This document shows, in pieces, positions 25,679 to 33,910 of a stretch of 64,000 bases of DNA. The position numbers and the translations under genes were made by a program. Under the pieces are notes generated by a model. That model saw only the letters and a list, made by a program, of their open reading frames with translations. It was not told the origin of the DNA and ran no database searches. The stretch spans positions 189,501 to 253,500 of the forward strand of contig NZ_AP014627.1 of assembly GCF_001547895.1 (NCBI RefSeq). Direction: 5' to 3'. Position 1 is the first letter of the stretch. The number at the start of each line of letters is the position of its first letter. The stretch is from Pseudomonas sp. Os17 (GTDB taxonomy: Bacteria; Pseudomonadota; Gammaproteobacteria; Pseudomonadales; Pseudomonadaceae).

Positions 25679-26019
25679 GTAGGAGCTGGCTTGCCAGCGA
25701 AAGCGTCCTCCAGGTTTGCACCTGGCTCGAAGGCCCCTTCGCCGGCAAGCCGGCTCCTACGGGGGCTTGATTGTTGGCCGCAGTATTTCTCCTCAACCTC
25801 GCGTCCTGTAGGAGCTGGCTTGCCAGCGAAAGCGTCCTCCAGGTTTGCACCCGGCTTGAAGGCCTCTTCGCCGGCAAGCCGGCTCCTACGGGGGCTTGAT
25901 TGTTGGCCGCAGTATTTCTCCTCAACCTCGCGTCCTGTAGGAGCTGGCTTGCCAGCGAAAGCGTCCTCCAGGTTTGCACCCGGCTTTGAAGGCCTCTTCG
26001 CCGGCAAGCCGGCTCCTAC
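25679..26019. repeat. Tandem array of three class A REP pairs (129-bp period)
   Basis: Three nearly identical inverted pairs occupy 25679-25760, 25808-25889 and 25937-26019, separated by the same 47-bp spacer. They fill most of the 556-bp gap between cysA and the dehydrogenase operon. Frames that read through them only translate the repeat and are not genes. Confidence 0.93.
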
Positions 26020-26179
26020 GCAGAGGATGTCGCGTATCGAGGGTGGGTGATGGCGTTCGGCTATTGCTGCTAGCTCGATTCGATCTATGGCCCGTCCCCT
26101 GGCCGCAACATTCCTTATCTACTCTGGAAATGGTGCCAGGAGGGCGCAATTGAAGAGTCCTTGAAGGACCGGCGTTCTG

Positions 26180-26207
26180 TCTCCTGGCCAGCCTGATGCC
26201 AAGGAGA
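26180..26207 (+). promoter_or_regulatory. Hairpin sequestering the ribosome-binding site of the dehydrogenase operon
   Basis: TCTCCT-GGC (26180-26188) can pair with GCC-A-AGGAGA (26198-26207), enclosing a 9-nt loop and burying the Shine-Dalgarno AAGGAGA of the gene starting at 26213. Another hairpin, GTCCTT-G-AAGGAC (26158-26170), lies just before it. This would lower translation unless opened. Confidence 0.5.
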
Positions 26208-26212
26208 CAAGC

Positions 26213-27589
26213 ATGAAAAAGGAACTCCATCGGCCCGGTCCGAGGTTCGGTTGTGCACTATGCGGTGCACTGCTCAGCCCTATGGCCCTGGCGCTCGCGC
26301 CCCCTGACCTGTCCTCGCACATACCCTACGACGTCGCAGTGACTGCCCCCCCGACACCAACCCTGGAAAGCCTGCAGCGGGATTTTGACGTGCTGTCCTG
26401 GCAGACCTTCATCGCCCTCAACTGGCCGGCCCAGGACGACGGCAGTCCCGGCATCGGGCCCATCGGCAAGGAGGACGGCCCCACCGTCTGGGAAGGCTGG
26501 AAAGAGAGCTATCAGATCTTCCGGGCCAAGGGCGAGAAGCCTTTGGCCTGGGATGCCCCGGCGATTCTTCCCAAGCCCTGTGAAGGGCTCAAATCCGGGC
26601 GCCTGCTGCAACAGATGGGCAAGGTCGCGGGTGTCCTCGATGAGTTCATCCAGCCGTTCCAGAGCGGCCCGCTGGTGGACCAGAGCGGCACCTACACCCG
26701 CAACGAAATCGTGGTCAACCGGCCGATGTTCAACGATATCGTCGACAAGGGCCTGTACAGCGTCCAGGGCCAGCAGGCGTATTTCGCCGCCAGCCCGAAC
26801 AACCGCGTGGCCTTCAGTTGCAGCTCCAATCCCCACCAGAAACTCGGCGCAATCATGGTCAAGGCCTCGTGGAAGGTGCTGGACGGCAACGACCAGCGCA
26901 GCCGCTTCCATACGGTGGATGCCCTGGTCTATACCCCCGGCAACAGCGACCCGACCCATGGGCCCATCGTGGAAGAGTCGTGCAAGGCGGAGTCGGTGGG
27001 GCTGGTGGGCCTGCATATCGTGCACAAGACCGCACTGGCGCCGCAGTGGGTCTGGTCGACCTTCGAACACGTGGACAATGTGCCGGAAAAAACCACCCCA
27101 CCGGAGCAGCGCAAAGGTCCGTACCTGTTCTACAACGCTGCCAGCCCGGCCAAGGTCAACGAGCCACCGCCCCGGCCCTGGAACCCGGCGGTCAAGGCCA
27201 CGCCGTCGCAAATTGTCCGCGAGATCCCGCTGACCGAGGCCGCCAAGGCACTGAACAGCACCTACCAGGCGCTGCTGCGCACGGCCAACCCTCAGAGTGT
27301 CTGGGCCAACTACCAGATGATCGACACCCAATGGCCCGCCGATCCGGCCACGGACTGCGAGACGCCGTCGCCGACCAACCCCCTGGGCAGCCCGGCCCCG
27401 ACCTTCCTCGCCAACGCCACCCTGGAAACCTTTATCCAGGGCACGGTGCCCCAGGCGTCCTCCAGTTGCATGGACTGCCACAACAACGCGACGACCCGGG
27501 TCACCCAGAACCCCCGCACCACTTTCGCCGACTTCACCTATCTGTTGGAGCGTGCCCAATCCACTGGCGCCGCAGGGAGCAAACCATGA
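26213..27589 (+). CDS. Exported mono-heme c-type cytochrome-like subunit
   Basis: A 458-residue protein with an N-terminal export signal (CALCGALLSPMALALA) and a single heme-binding CxxCH (CMDCH, residues 419-423) near the C-terminus. The long region before it (DFDVLSWQTFIALNWPA and EGWKESYQIF) is shared with uncharacterised proteins that precede similar oxidoreductases. It is first in a three-gene operon with tight ATGA overlaps, followed by a small subunit and a GMC flavoprotein. It probably accepts electrons from the flavoprotein in the periplasm. A Shine-Dalgarno-sequestering hairpin precedes it. Confidence 0.65.
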   Translation: MKKELHRPGPRFGCALCGALLSPMALALAPPDLSSHIPYDVAVTAPPTPTLESLQRDFDVLSWQTFIALNWPAQDDGSPGIGPIGKEDGPTVWEGWKESYQIFRAKGEKPLAWDAPAILPKPCEGLKSGRLLQQMGKVAGVLDEFIQPFQSGPLVDQSGTYTRNEIVVNRPMFNDIVDKGLYSVQGQQAYFAASPNNRVAFSCSSNPHQKLGAIMVKASWKVLDGNDQRSRFHTVDALVYTPGNSDPTHGPIVEESCKAESVGLVGLHIVHKTALAPQWVWSTFEHVDNVPEKTTPPEQRKGPYLFYNAASPAKVNEPPPRPWNPAVKATPSQIVREIPLTEAAKALNSTYQALLRTANPQSVWANYQMIDTQWPADPATDCETPSPTNPLGSPAPTFLANATLETFIQGTVPQASSSCMDCHNNATTRVTQNPRTTFADFTYLLERAQSTGAAGSKP

Positions 27590-28098
27590 GCACCGAGCGT
27601 GAGAACTTTGTCGGCCTGTCCACGGCGTTGCTGGGGATCGGCAAGGCCTTGCTGGCGCCGTCGATCGACCCCATCGACCTGCCCAGCCAGTTTCTGGCCT
27701 ATATCCGCCCGAAGCTGACCGAGGCCCAACTCAATGACCTGCTGAGCCAGTACGCCAGCCTGGTGGCTGACCAGCAGAGCCCGGAACAGATCGCCCGGGC
27801 GCTGCTGATGGACAACGGCCAGCCAGCGGCCACACCTGCGGCCAAGGCCTGTCGTTCGATCATGAAAATGTGGCTGCTGGGGGTCTGGTACCAGCCTTAT
27901 GACGCCAGCAGCTTCAAGGCCGGGCAACAGTGGGTCGTGTCCGACCTGGCGTACCAGCAAAGCTGGGCCTGGAAGGTCGCCCAGGCTCATCCCATGGGCT
28001 ACAGCCAGTTTCATTTCGGCTACTGGAACGAGACGCCGCCGAGCCTGGAGGCCTTTACCGGTGTACCCGCCAAGGGGCAGCAAGGAGCTTCGTCATGA
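27586..28098 (+). CDS. Small subunit of a GMC-type dehydrogenase complex
   Basis: A 170-residue protein, starting within the stop codon of the cytochrome gene and overlapping the GMC gene by ATGA. Its size and its place before a GMC flavoprotein fit the sugar-dehydrogenase small-subunit family (gluconate/sorbitol/fructose dehydrogenase type). The pattern QIARALLMD, then RSIMKMWLLGVWY and QWVVSDLAYQQSWAWKVA, supports this. Family members help mature and export the flavoprotein, often by a Tat signal. None is visible here (MSTERENFVGLSTALLGIGK), which raises the question of how the complex is exported. Confidence 0.68.
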   Translation: MSTERENFVGLSTALLGIGKALLAPSIDPIDLPSQFLAYIRPKLTEAQLNDLLSQYASLVADQQSPEQIARALLMDNGQPAATPAAKACRSIMKMWLLGVWYQPYDASSFKAGQQWVVSDLAYQQSWAWKVAQAHPMGYSQFHFGYWNETPPSLEAFTGVPAKGQQGASS

Positions 28099-30332
28099 GC
28101 ACAGAACAAGCGGATGTGGTGATAGTCGGCGCCGGCCTGGCCGGTAGCATCATTGCCTATCAACTGGGTCTGGCCGGGATCAAGGTCCTGGTGCTGGAGT
28201 CCGGGCCGAGCATTCCGGCCAATCGCACGCAATACATGGAGCGCTTCTACAACGCCACCCTGAAGACCCCGGAGTCGCCCTATCCTCCGGCCAGCAACCT
28301 GCAGCCGCAGCTTTATCCGGAACTGCAGCCGGCCCAGCAGAATGCGCCACGGCCGACCATTGCCGACCTGATCAACGGCTGGCAGAACCCGCAGACCAGC
28401 TATCTGGTGCAGAAAGGCCCGCTGGCCTTCACCAGCACCTATGAGCGCGTGGGCGGCGGCACCACCTGGCACTGGGTCGCCACCTGCCTGCGCATGCTGC
28501 CCAATGACTTTCGCCTCAAGTCGCTGTACGGCGTCGGGGTCGACTGGCCCATCGGCTACCAGGATCTGCAAAGCGCCTACTGCCGCGCCGAGGCGGAGAT
28601 CGGCGTGGCGGCGGATGTGGGTGACCAGGACTACCTGGGCATGACCTTTCCCGAGGATTATCAATTCCCCATGCACAGCATTCCGCTGTCCCTGGTGGAC
28701 GAGCGTTTCGTCAAGGCGCTCAAGGGCCATTCGTTCGCCGGCATGCCGCTGCTGGTGAGCCCGACGCCGGCCGGGCGCAACTCCGAGCCTTACGCCGGGC
28801 GCCGGGTCTGTGCGGGCAATACCAACTGCACGCCGATCTGCCCGATCCAGGCCAAATACGATGCCACGGTGACCCTGAACAAGGCGCTGGAGACCGGCAA
28901 TGTCCGGGTGCTGTACAAGAGTGTGGCGAGCAAGGTCAGGGTCGATGGCAAGTCCAGCATCAGCGGTATCGAGTTCATCCAGTACCAGCTGGGGGACGGC
29001 CCGCCCACCGCCAATGGCGTGGCCCTCGGGCAGCACTATGTGATCGCTGCCCACGCCATCGAGACCCCCAAGCTGTTGCTCAACTCAGCCTGTCCCGAGG
29101 CACCCCAGGGCGTGGCCAACAGCAGTGGTCAGGTCGGTCGCAGCCTGTCGGACCACCCGATCTACCTGGCCTGGGGGCTGATGCCGCCGGGGCAGACGGT
29201 GTTCCCTTATCGTGGGCCGGTGTCCACGGCGGGCATCGAGAGCCTGCGCGATGGGGCCTTTCGCAGCCGCCGGGCGGCTTGGCGCATCGAGATCGGCAAC
29301 GAGGGCCTGAACTGGCCGATCGGCGATCCCTACACCACGGTGTGCGACCTGATCGACGGGCAGAACAACAGCCACACCAACCCGTTGCCGGGGGACAAGC
29401 AACCGCCCCTGGCGCTGTATGGCGGTGATTTGATCCGTGCCCTCAACGACCGCCTGATCCGCCAGTTCCGCATCGCTTTTCTGGTGGAACAGGTGGAGCA
29501 GGACCCGGATCGGGCCGACTGCTACATAGTTCCCTCCACCGAGTACAAGGACCGTTTGGGCATCCCCCGTCCGGAGATTCACTACAACCTGTCGGACTAC
29601 ACCAAGGAGGGTTTCAAACAGGCCCGGCAGGCCGCCACCTACATCATCACCGAGTTGCTGGGGGCCACCGAGCTCACGGACCTCAAGCCGGACCCCAAGA
29701 CCAACCCCGGGTTCTTCGTCTACGACGGCGAGCCCTACAGCTTCCAGGGCGCCGGACACCTGATGGGGACTTACCGCATGGGGGCCAATCCCAGGAACTC
29801 TGTGGTGGACAAGCATCAACGCAGTTGGGATCACCGCAATCTGTTCCTGGTGGGAGACGGGGTGTTTCCCACCAGCGGCACCTCCAACCCGAGCCTGACC
29901 ATCGCCGCGCTGGCGTTCCAGGCCGCCGATGTGCTCGCCAACGAGCTCAAGGCCAGTACCGTGATGGTCCAGGCCAATCAGCCCTGGCAAGGCACCGGGG
30001 TGCAACTCAATGGGATCAGTGCGCAGCGGGTGTGCTACGTCAGCGGGCACTGGTCTGCCAGCCCGGCGGGGGGCATGGTGGACGGCCGGGGCAATCCGGC
30101 CTACATCGCCAAGTCCGGCTATACCTTGCCTGGGGCCAATGAGGGGGCGCTGATCGGGCGCGTCGGGAGCGCTGGCACGCCCTTTCTGATCGGCGATCTG
30201 GCGCAGATACCGGCGGGCCAGCGAGGAGAGTTGCAGCTGTGCATCAATGACGACCTGGACGGACGTTATGGTGTCGGCCTGCAGGACAACCAGGGCGCAC
30301 TGACGGTGCGAGTGGAGTTTGGCGGCTTGTGA
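28095..30332 (+). CDS. GMC oxidoreductase with C-terminal LecA (PA-IL)-like domain
   Basis: A 745-residue flavoprotein. Residues 8-17 carry the FAD-binding GAGLAG loop. Cys239, Cys245 and Cys249 (CAGNTNCTPIC) resemble the 3Fe-4S site of FAD-dependent sugar dehydrogenases that pass electrons to a cytochrome. The catalytic C-terminal part has GAGHLMGTYRMG and SGTSNPSLTIAALA. Residues about 630-745 are extra and resemble the galactose-binding lectin LecA: WQG start, HWSAS, NEGALIGRVG, then LCINDD and QDNQGAL near the end, where LecA binds calcium. Gene order suggests a cytochrome-linked sugar or polyol oxidase with a carbohydrate-binding tail. The substrate is unknown. Confidence 0.8.
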   Translation: MSTEQADVVIVGAGLAGSIIAYQLGLAGIKVLVLESGPSIPANRTQYMERFYNATLKTPESPYPPASNLQPQLYPELQPAQQNAPRPTIADLINGWQNPQTSYLVQKGPLAFTSTYERVGGGTTWHWVATCLRMLPNDFRLKSLYGVGVDWPIGYQDLQSAYCRAEAEIGVAADVGDQDYLGMTFPEDYQFPMHSIPLSLVDERFVKALKGHSFAGMPLLVSPTPAGRNSEPYAGRRVCAGNTNCTPICPIQAKYDATVTLNKALETGNVRVLYKSVASKVRVDGKSSISGIEFIQYQLGDGPPTANGVALGQHYVIAAHAIETPKLLLNSACPEAPQGVANSSGQVGRSLSDHPIYLAWGLMPPGQTVFPYRGPVSTAGIESLRDGAFRSRRAAWRIEIGNEGLNWPIGDPYTTVCDLIDGQNNSHTNPLPGDKQPPLALYGGDLIRALNDRLIRQFRIAFLVEQVEQDPDRADCYIVPSTEYKDRLGIPRPEIHYNLSDYTKEGFKQARQAATYIITELLGATELTDLKPDPKTNPGFFVYDGEPYSFQGAGHLMGTYRMGANPRNSVVDKHQRSWDHRNLFLVGDGVFPTSGTSNPSLTIAALAFQAADVLANELKASTVMVQANQPWQGTGVQLNGISAQRVCYVSGHWSASPAGGMVDGRGNPAYIAKSGYTLPGANEGALIGRVGSAGTPFLIGDLAQIPAGQRGELQLCINDDLDGRYGVGLQDNQGALTVRVEFGGL

Positions 30333-30340
30333 CCCATCCT

Positions 30341-30369
30341 GGCCGGGCGTGCAGTCGGCACGCCCGGCC
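30341..30369. terminator. Hairpin between convergent genes
   Basis: A perfect 12-bp stem, GGCCGGGCGTGC with GCACGCCCGGCC, and a 5-nt loop lie between the GMC gene and the convergent Mpo1-like gene. No T tract follows, so it may stabilise or pause rather than terminate efficiently. Confidence 0.55.
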
Positions 30370-30376
30370 GGGGACT

Positions 30377-30901
30377 TCAGATCATGGCTTTTTTCTGGCG
30401 CAGGGCCACGGGGCCCGAGCGCTGCTCGATCGCCTGCTTCAAGTCATGGCGCAGCCCCAGCAGGAACGCCAGTTCGGCCACCACGAACAGCGGGCCGACA
30501 ATCAGCCCGGAAAGATCATCGACAAAGGCCGGCTTGCGGCCCTCGTAGTAATGGCCGATGAACTGGATCACCCAACCGATCACGAACAGGCCCAGGCCGC
30601 TGCTCAACCAGAGCCCGGTGCTTTGTGCTGCCAGCGCCTGCCCGGCCCAGACCGACAGACCCATCAGCACACTCATCAACACGCCCAGGCGCAACTCCAG
30701 GCGCAGGTAGAACACGGCCGAGGCCAGGGCCAGCAGCACGGCCGGCGACACCACCATCCCCGCCAGTGGCCAGGTGGGACGGGACAGCAGCACCGCCACC
30801 GCCAGTACGATCATGGGAATGCCGATAAAGTGGCTGGCAATGTTGCGCGGGTCGCGGTGGTAGGCGGCGTATTGACTGAGATGATCAACGAGGCTTTTCA
30901 T
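30377..30901 (-). CDS. Mpo1/DUF962 family membrane protein
   Basis: A 174-residue membrane protein with four helices. The opening YAAYHRDPRNIASHFIGIP and later IQFIGHYYEGRKPAF are diagnostic of the Mpo1/DUF962 family, related to yeast Mpo1, an iron-dependent dioxygenase that shortens 2-hydroxy fatty acids. The conserved His pairs are present. GGAGGAA precedes the ATG. It is divergent from a Crp/Fnr regulator gene 102 bp away, so the two may share a promoter region. Confidence 0.85.
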   Translation of the reverse strand: MKSLVDHLSQYAAYHRDPRNIASHFIGIPMIVLAVAVLLSRPTWPLAGMVVSPAVLLALASAVFYLRLELRLGVLMSVLMGLSVWAGQALAAQSTGLWLSSGLGLFVIGWVIQFIGHYYEGRKPAFVDDLSGLIVGPLFVVAELAFLLGLRHDLKQAIEQRSGPVALRQKKAMI

Positions 30902-31003
30902 TGTTGTTCCTCCGTTAGGGTGGCCCGATCATGCCCGGCCGCCGATCACGGCACTGTCAGCTAGGCGACAATCACGCCGATGCCTTGAGGAAAAGACCTG
31001 TTC

Positions 31004-31693
31004 ATGGACATGCAGCAGTGGCGTGAATGCCTGATGACCGGCCAGTGGTTCAGCCACCTGCCGGATTCCTTACAGAATAGTTTGCTCGCCGGTGCCCGCC
31101 TGCGCCGATTGGCGCCGGGGCAATGCCTGTTCCTGCGGGGTGATCCACCCTGCGGTTTGTATGCGGTGCTGGAAGGAACGGTGCGGGTGGGCGCGGTCAG
31201 CGAACAGGGCAAGGAAGCCTTGCTCAGCCTGATGCAGGCGCCCCACTGGTTCGGCGAGATCTGCCTGTTCGACGGCCAGCCGCGCACCCACGATGCCTAC
31301 GCTGAGGGTGCCTGCACCTTGCTCCAGGTGCCGCAGTCGAGCTTGTTGCAACTGCTGGAGCAACAGCCGCAGTACTGGCGTCAGTTTGCCCTGTTGATGA
31401 GCCACAAACTGCGCCTGGCCTTTATCAACCTGGAGCAGCTGAGCCTGATGCCGGCGCCGGCCCGTGTGGCCAGCCGCCTGCTGGCGATCGCTGCCGGCTA
31501 CGGCGAAGTGACCCAGCGCCGCAACCTGCTGCAACTGCCCCAGGAGCAACTGGCACTGATGCTCTCGCTCTCGCGCCAGACCACCAACCAGATCCTCAAG
31601 GACCTGCAGAGCCAGGGCATCCTGCGCCTGAGCTACGGCGAGATCGAAATCCTCGACACCGACCGCCTGCGCGCCCTCGCCGGCCCCGCGTAG
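31004..31693 (+). CDS. Crp/Fnr family transcriptional regulator
   Basis: A 229-residue regulator with an N-terminal cyclic-nucleotide-type beta-barrel (LAPGQCLFLRGDPPCGLYAV, WFGEICLFDGQPRTHDA) and a C-terminal winged helix (LPQEQLALMLSLSRQTTNQI). The pocket lacks the cAMP-type ligand residues in their usual form and there is no N-terminal Fnr cysteine cluster, so its signal is unclear. It is divergent from the Mpo1-like gene. Its TAG stop lies inside the first class A REP half-element. Confidence 0.88.
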   Translation: MDMQQWRECLMTGQWFSHLPDSLQNSLLAGARLRRLAPGQCLFLRGDPPCGLYAVLEGTVRVGAVSEQGKEALLSLMQAPHWFGEICLFDGQPRTHDAYAEGACTLLQVPQSSLLQLLEQQPQYWRQFALLMSHKLRLAFINLEQLSLMPAPARVASRLLAIAAGYGEVTQRRNLLQLPQEQLALMLSLSRQTTNQILKDLQSQGILRLSYGEIEILDTDRLRALAGPA

Positions 31694-32095
31694 GGGCCCG
31701 CAAGACCGCTTTCGCCGGCAAGCCGGCGCCTACAAAATCCCGCGCGATTTCTCTGCCGACCGTAGGAGCTGGCTTGCCAGCGAAGGGCCCTCAAGACCGC
31801 TTTCGCCGGCAAGCCGGCTCCTACAAAGTCCCGCGCGATTTCTCTGCCGACCGTAGGAGCTGGCTTGCCAGCGAAGAGGCCCTCAAGACCGCTTTCGCCG
31901 GCAAGCCGGCTCCTACAAAGTCCCGCGCGATTTCTCTGCCGACCGTAGGAGCTGGCTTGCCAGCGAAGAGGCCCTCAAGACCGCTTTCGCCGGCAAGCCG
32001 GCTCCTACAAAATCCCGCGCGATTTCTCTGCCGACCGTAGGAGCTGGCTTGCCAGCGAAGAGGCCCTCAAGACCGCCCTCGCCAGCAGTCCGCTT
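31690..32095. repeat. Tandem array of class A REP pairs (about 92-bp period)
   Basis: Copies starting at 31762, 31853, 31945 and 32037, plus a leading half at 31690, alternate with an identical spacer (CCCGCGCGATTTCTCTGCCG). The array fills the gap between the Crp/Fnr gene and hiuH; the Crp/Fnr stop codon is part of it. The near-identity of copies points to recent expansion. Confidence 0.93.
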
Positions 32096-32506
32096 CTACG
32101 AACCACGATAGGTCGAGAACCCATAAGGGCTGAGCAGCAACGGAATGTGGTAATGCTGCTCGGTCTGCTTGACCTCGAAGATCACCGGGATCTCGGGGAA
32201 GAAGGTGTCGCGCTTGGCCTGCTTGAAGTATTCGCCGGTCTTGAACACTACCCGGTATTCACCCGCCGTCAGCGCCTGGCCCGCGGGAAACAGCTCGCTG
32301 ATCCGCCCCTGTTCGTTGGTGACGCCGCTGGACAAGGCTTTCCAGTCCTGGCCCACATGCTGCTCCAGGGTCACCTTGACCCCCGGCGAGGGCAAACCGT
32401 TTTCCAGGTTCAGCACGTGCACGCTCAAGGGATTGCCCGCCGCCAGGGCCAGGCTCGACAGGCCGCAGAAGCCGATAGCGGCCAGGCCATTACGCAAAAC
32501 GTTCAT
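32096..32506 (-). CDS. hiuH: Periplasmic 5-hydroxyisourate hydrolase (transthyretin-like)
   Basis: A 136-residue protein with a signal peptide (cleavage near LALA-AG). The mature domain begins LSVHVLNLENGLPSPGV and ends SPYGFSTYRGS; the terminal YRGS is the signature of 5-hydroxyisourate hydrolases, and HVL and the later RYHIP-type His are in place (YHIPLLLSPY). It converts 5-hydroxyisourate, an oxidation product of urate, to OHCU. The export signal makes it periplasmic, as in E. coli HiuH. AAGGAG precedes the start. It follows a heme-binding protein gene and is near a two-component system. Confidence 0.9.
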   Translation of the reverse strand: MNVLRNGLAAIGFCGLSSLALAAGNPLSVHVLNLENGLPSPGVKVTLEQHVGQDWKALSSGVTNEQGRISELFPAGQALTAGEYRVVFKTGEYFKQAKRDTFFPEIPVIFEVKQTEQHYHIPLLLSPYGFSTYRGS

Positions 32507-32543
32507 GTCTCACTCCTTTCTCGATTGAACAAACAACAGACTC

Positions 32544-32600
32544 TGTAGCCGCTGCCGAGCCCGCGAGGCTGCGCATTAGCGCAACGCGGGCGCGGCTCTC
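32544..32600. repeat. Partial class B REP element
   Basis: TGTAGCCGCTGCCGAGCCCG and the following inverted sequence match one end of the class B elements; it lies between hiuH and the heme-binding gene. Confidence 0.65.
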
Positions 32601-32604
32601 CCGT

Positions 32605-33093
32605 TCACTGATGTCCGGCCTCGGCCGCCAACCCCACCCGCTGTGCCGCCTGTAACGCGCACGCCTCGTCCTGCGCCGCGCCGCCCGCACCGGCAATACC
32701 CATCGCGCCCACCAGCTGGTTATCGGCAAACAATGGAATGCCGCCGCCGAGCAACAGCAGCTCCGGCAAGGTGTTGAGATTGGCCGCCTCGGGGTTATTG
32801 CGCGCCCGTTCGGCGAACAGCCGGCTCGGGGTCTTGGTGGACAGCGCGGTATAGGCCTTGCGCTGGCTGGCGACGGTGTTGTGCGGGCCGACGCCATCAC
32901 TGCGCAAGGTCACCAGCAGGTTGCCGCCACGGTCCAGCACCGACACCACGGCCGTGCACTGGGCCAGGCTGGCGTCGGCCAACTGACGGGCGGTGGCCAG
33001 GTCCAGCTCGGCGTGACGGGGCAGGTCCGGGGCCGCCAGGGCGCTGCCGGCAAGGCCCAGGCCAAGACTTAGAAGAAGGGTTTTGCACATCAT
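32605..33093 (-). CDS. Exported GlcG/HbpS family heme-binding-like protein
   Basis: A 162-residue protein with a signal peptide (LLLSLGLGLAGSALA-AP). The mature part has the GlcG/HbpS pattern (LATARQLADASLAQC, VVSVLDRGGNLLVTLR, then LLLGGGIPLFADNQLVGAMG). Members bind heme or act as extracytoplasmic sensors of oxidative stress. ATG 33093 or ATG 33090 can serve; the first has GGAG at better spacing. It is upstream of hiuH on the same strand and divergent from the two-component system. Confidence 0.84.
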   Translation of the reverse strand: MMCKTLLLSLGLGLAGSALAAPDLPRHAELDLATARQLADASLAQCTAVVSVLDRGGNLLVTLRSDGVGPHNTVASQRKAYTALSTKTPSRLFAERARNNPEAANLNTLPELLLLGGGIPLFADNQLVGAMGIAGAGGAAQDEACALQAAQRVGLAAEAGHQ

Positions 33094-33160
33094 GGGGAAG
33101 GCTCCGCAAAGACAGGCCGCCACCTTAGCCAGCGGTCCTCGTCAGAACCTCGTCAGTTGG

Positions 33161-33176
33161 ATTACAAGTTTGTAAT
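33161..33176. promoter_or_regulatory. Palindromic response-regulator box between divergent operons
   Basis: ATTACAA-GT-TTGTAAT is a perfect 7-bp inverted repeat centred between the heme-binding/hiuH operon and the two-component operon. It closely matches the box recognised by CusR/HprR-type (YedW) regulators of E. coli, which also sit next to hiuH. It probably controls both divergent transcripts. Confidence 0.72.
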
Positions 33177-33229
33177 GGGCAAGCGCGCGCCGGGCGCCTA
33201 GCCTGTGCCGATCATTTCCGAGGTGCGCC

Positions 33230-33910
33230 ATGCGTTTGCTGGTAGTTGAAGACGAAGCCAAGACCGCGAATTTCCTTGCCAAGGGCCTGGGAGAGTCCGG
33301 ATTCGCCGTGGACGTGGCCCTGAACGGCCTGGACGGGCGCTATTTCATCGAGCAGCAGGAATACGACCTGATCATCCTCGACGTGATGCTCCCGGGCCTC
33401 AATGGTTGGCAGTTGCTGCAACTGATCCGCCAGCGCGGCGCCACCCCGGTGCTGTTCCTCACCGCCAAGGACGCCATCGAAGACCGGGTGCGCGGCCTGG
33501 AACTGGGTGCCGACGACTACCTGCTCAAGCCCTTCGCCTTCGCCGAACTGCTGGCCCGGGTGCGCACCCTGCTGCGCCGTGGGCCGCTGCGCGAGGCCGA
33601 GTCCTTCAGCATCGCCGACCTTGAGATCGACGTGCTGCGCCGTCGGGTCAGCCGCGGTGGCCAGCGCATCGCCCTGACCAACAAGGAGTTCGCCCTGCTG
33701 CACCTGTTGGCCAGCCGCCAGGGCGAAGTGCTGTCGCGGACCCTGATTGCTTCCCAGGTGTGGAACCTGAATTTCGACAGCGACACCAACATGGTGGAAG
33801 TGGCGGTGCGCCGGTTGCGGGCCAAGGTCGACGATCCCTACATGCCCAAGCTGATCCACACCGTGCGTGGCGTCGGCTACCAGCTGGAAGCCCCGGATGA
33901 AACGCTCTAG
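33230..33910 (+). CDS. OmpR-type response regulator (CusR/HprR/CopR family)
   Basis: A 226-residue regulator. The receiver has Asp51 ([11 protein letters not shown]) and the switch Lys in DYLLKPF; the C-terminal winged helix ([14 protein letters not shown] to [12 protein letters not shown]) is OmpR-like. It belongs to the heavy-metal/peroxide subfamily (CusR, CopR, HprR). The sensor gene overlaps its end by 14 nt. Divergent hiuH-linked genes and a palindrome of the CusR/HprR type suggest an HprR-like role, responding to copper or reactive oxygen or chlorine. Confidence 0.88.
   Translation: MRLLVVEDEAKTANFLAKGLGESGFAVDVALNGLDGRYFIEQQEYDLIILDVMLPGLNGWQLLQLIRQRGATPVLFLTAKDAIEDRVRGLELGADDYLLKPFAFAELLARVRTLLRRGPLREAESFSIADLEIDVLRRRVSRGGQRIALTNKEFALLHLLASRQGEVLSRTLIASQVWNLNFDSDTNMVEVAVRRLRAKVDDPYMPKLIHTVRGVGYQLEAPDETL

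Noticed and set aside
23746..26007. A 753-codon minus-strand frame across cysW, cysA and the REP array
   Set aside because: It is the complement of real, well-identified genes and of repeats; the repeated peptide comes from REP copies.
31690..32095. Regular repeats that could look like a CRISPR array
   Set aside because: The units are REP palindromes with identical spacers and no cas genes; CRISPR spacers would differ.
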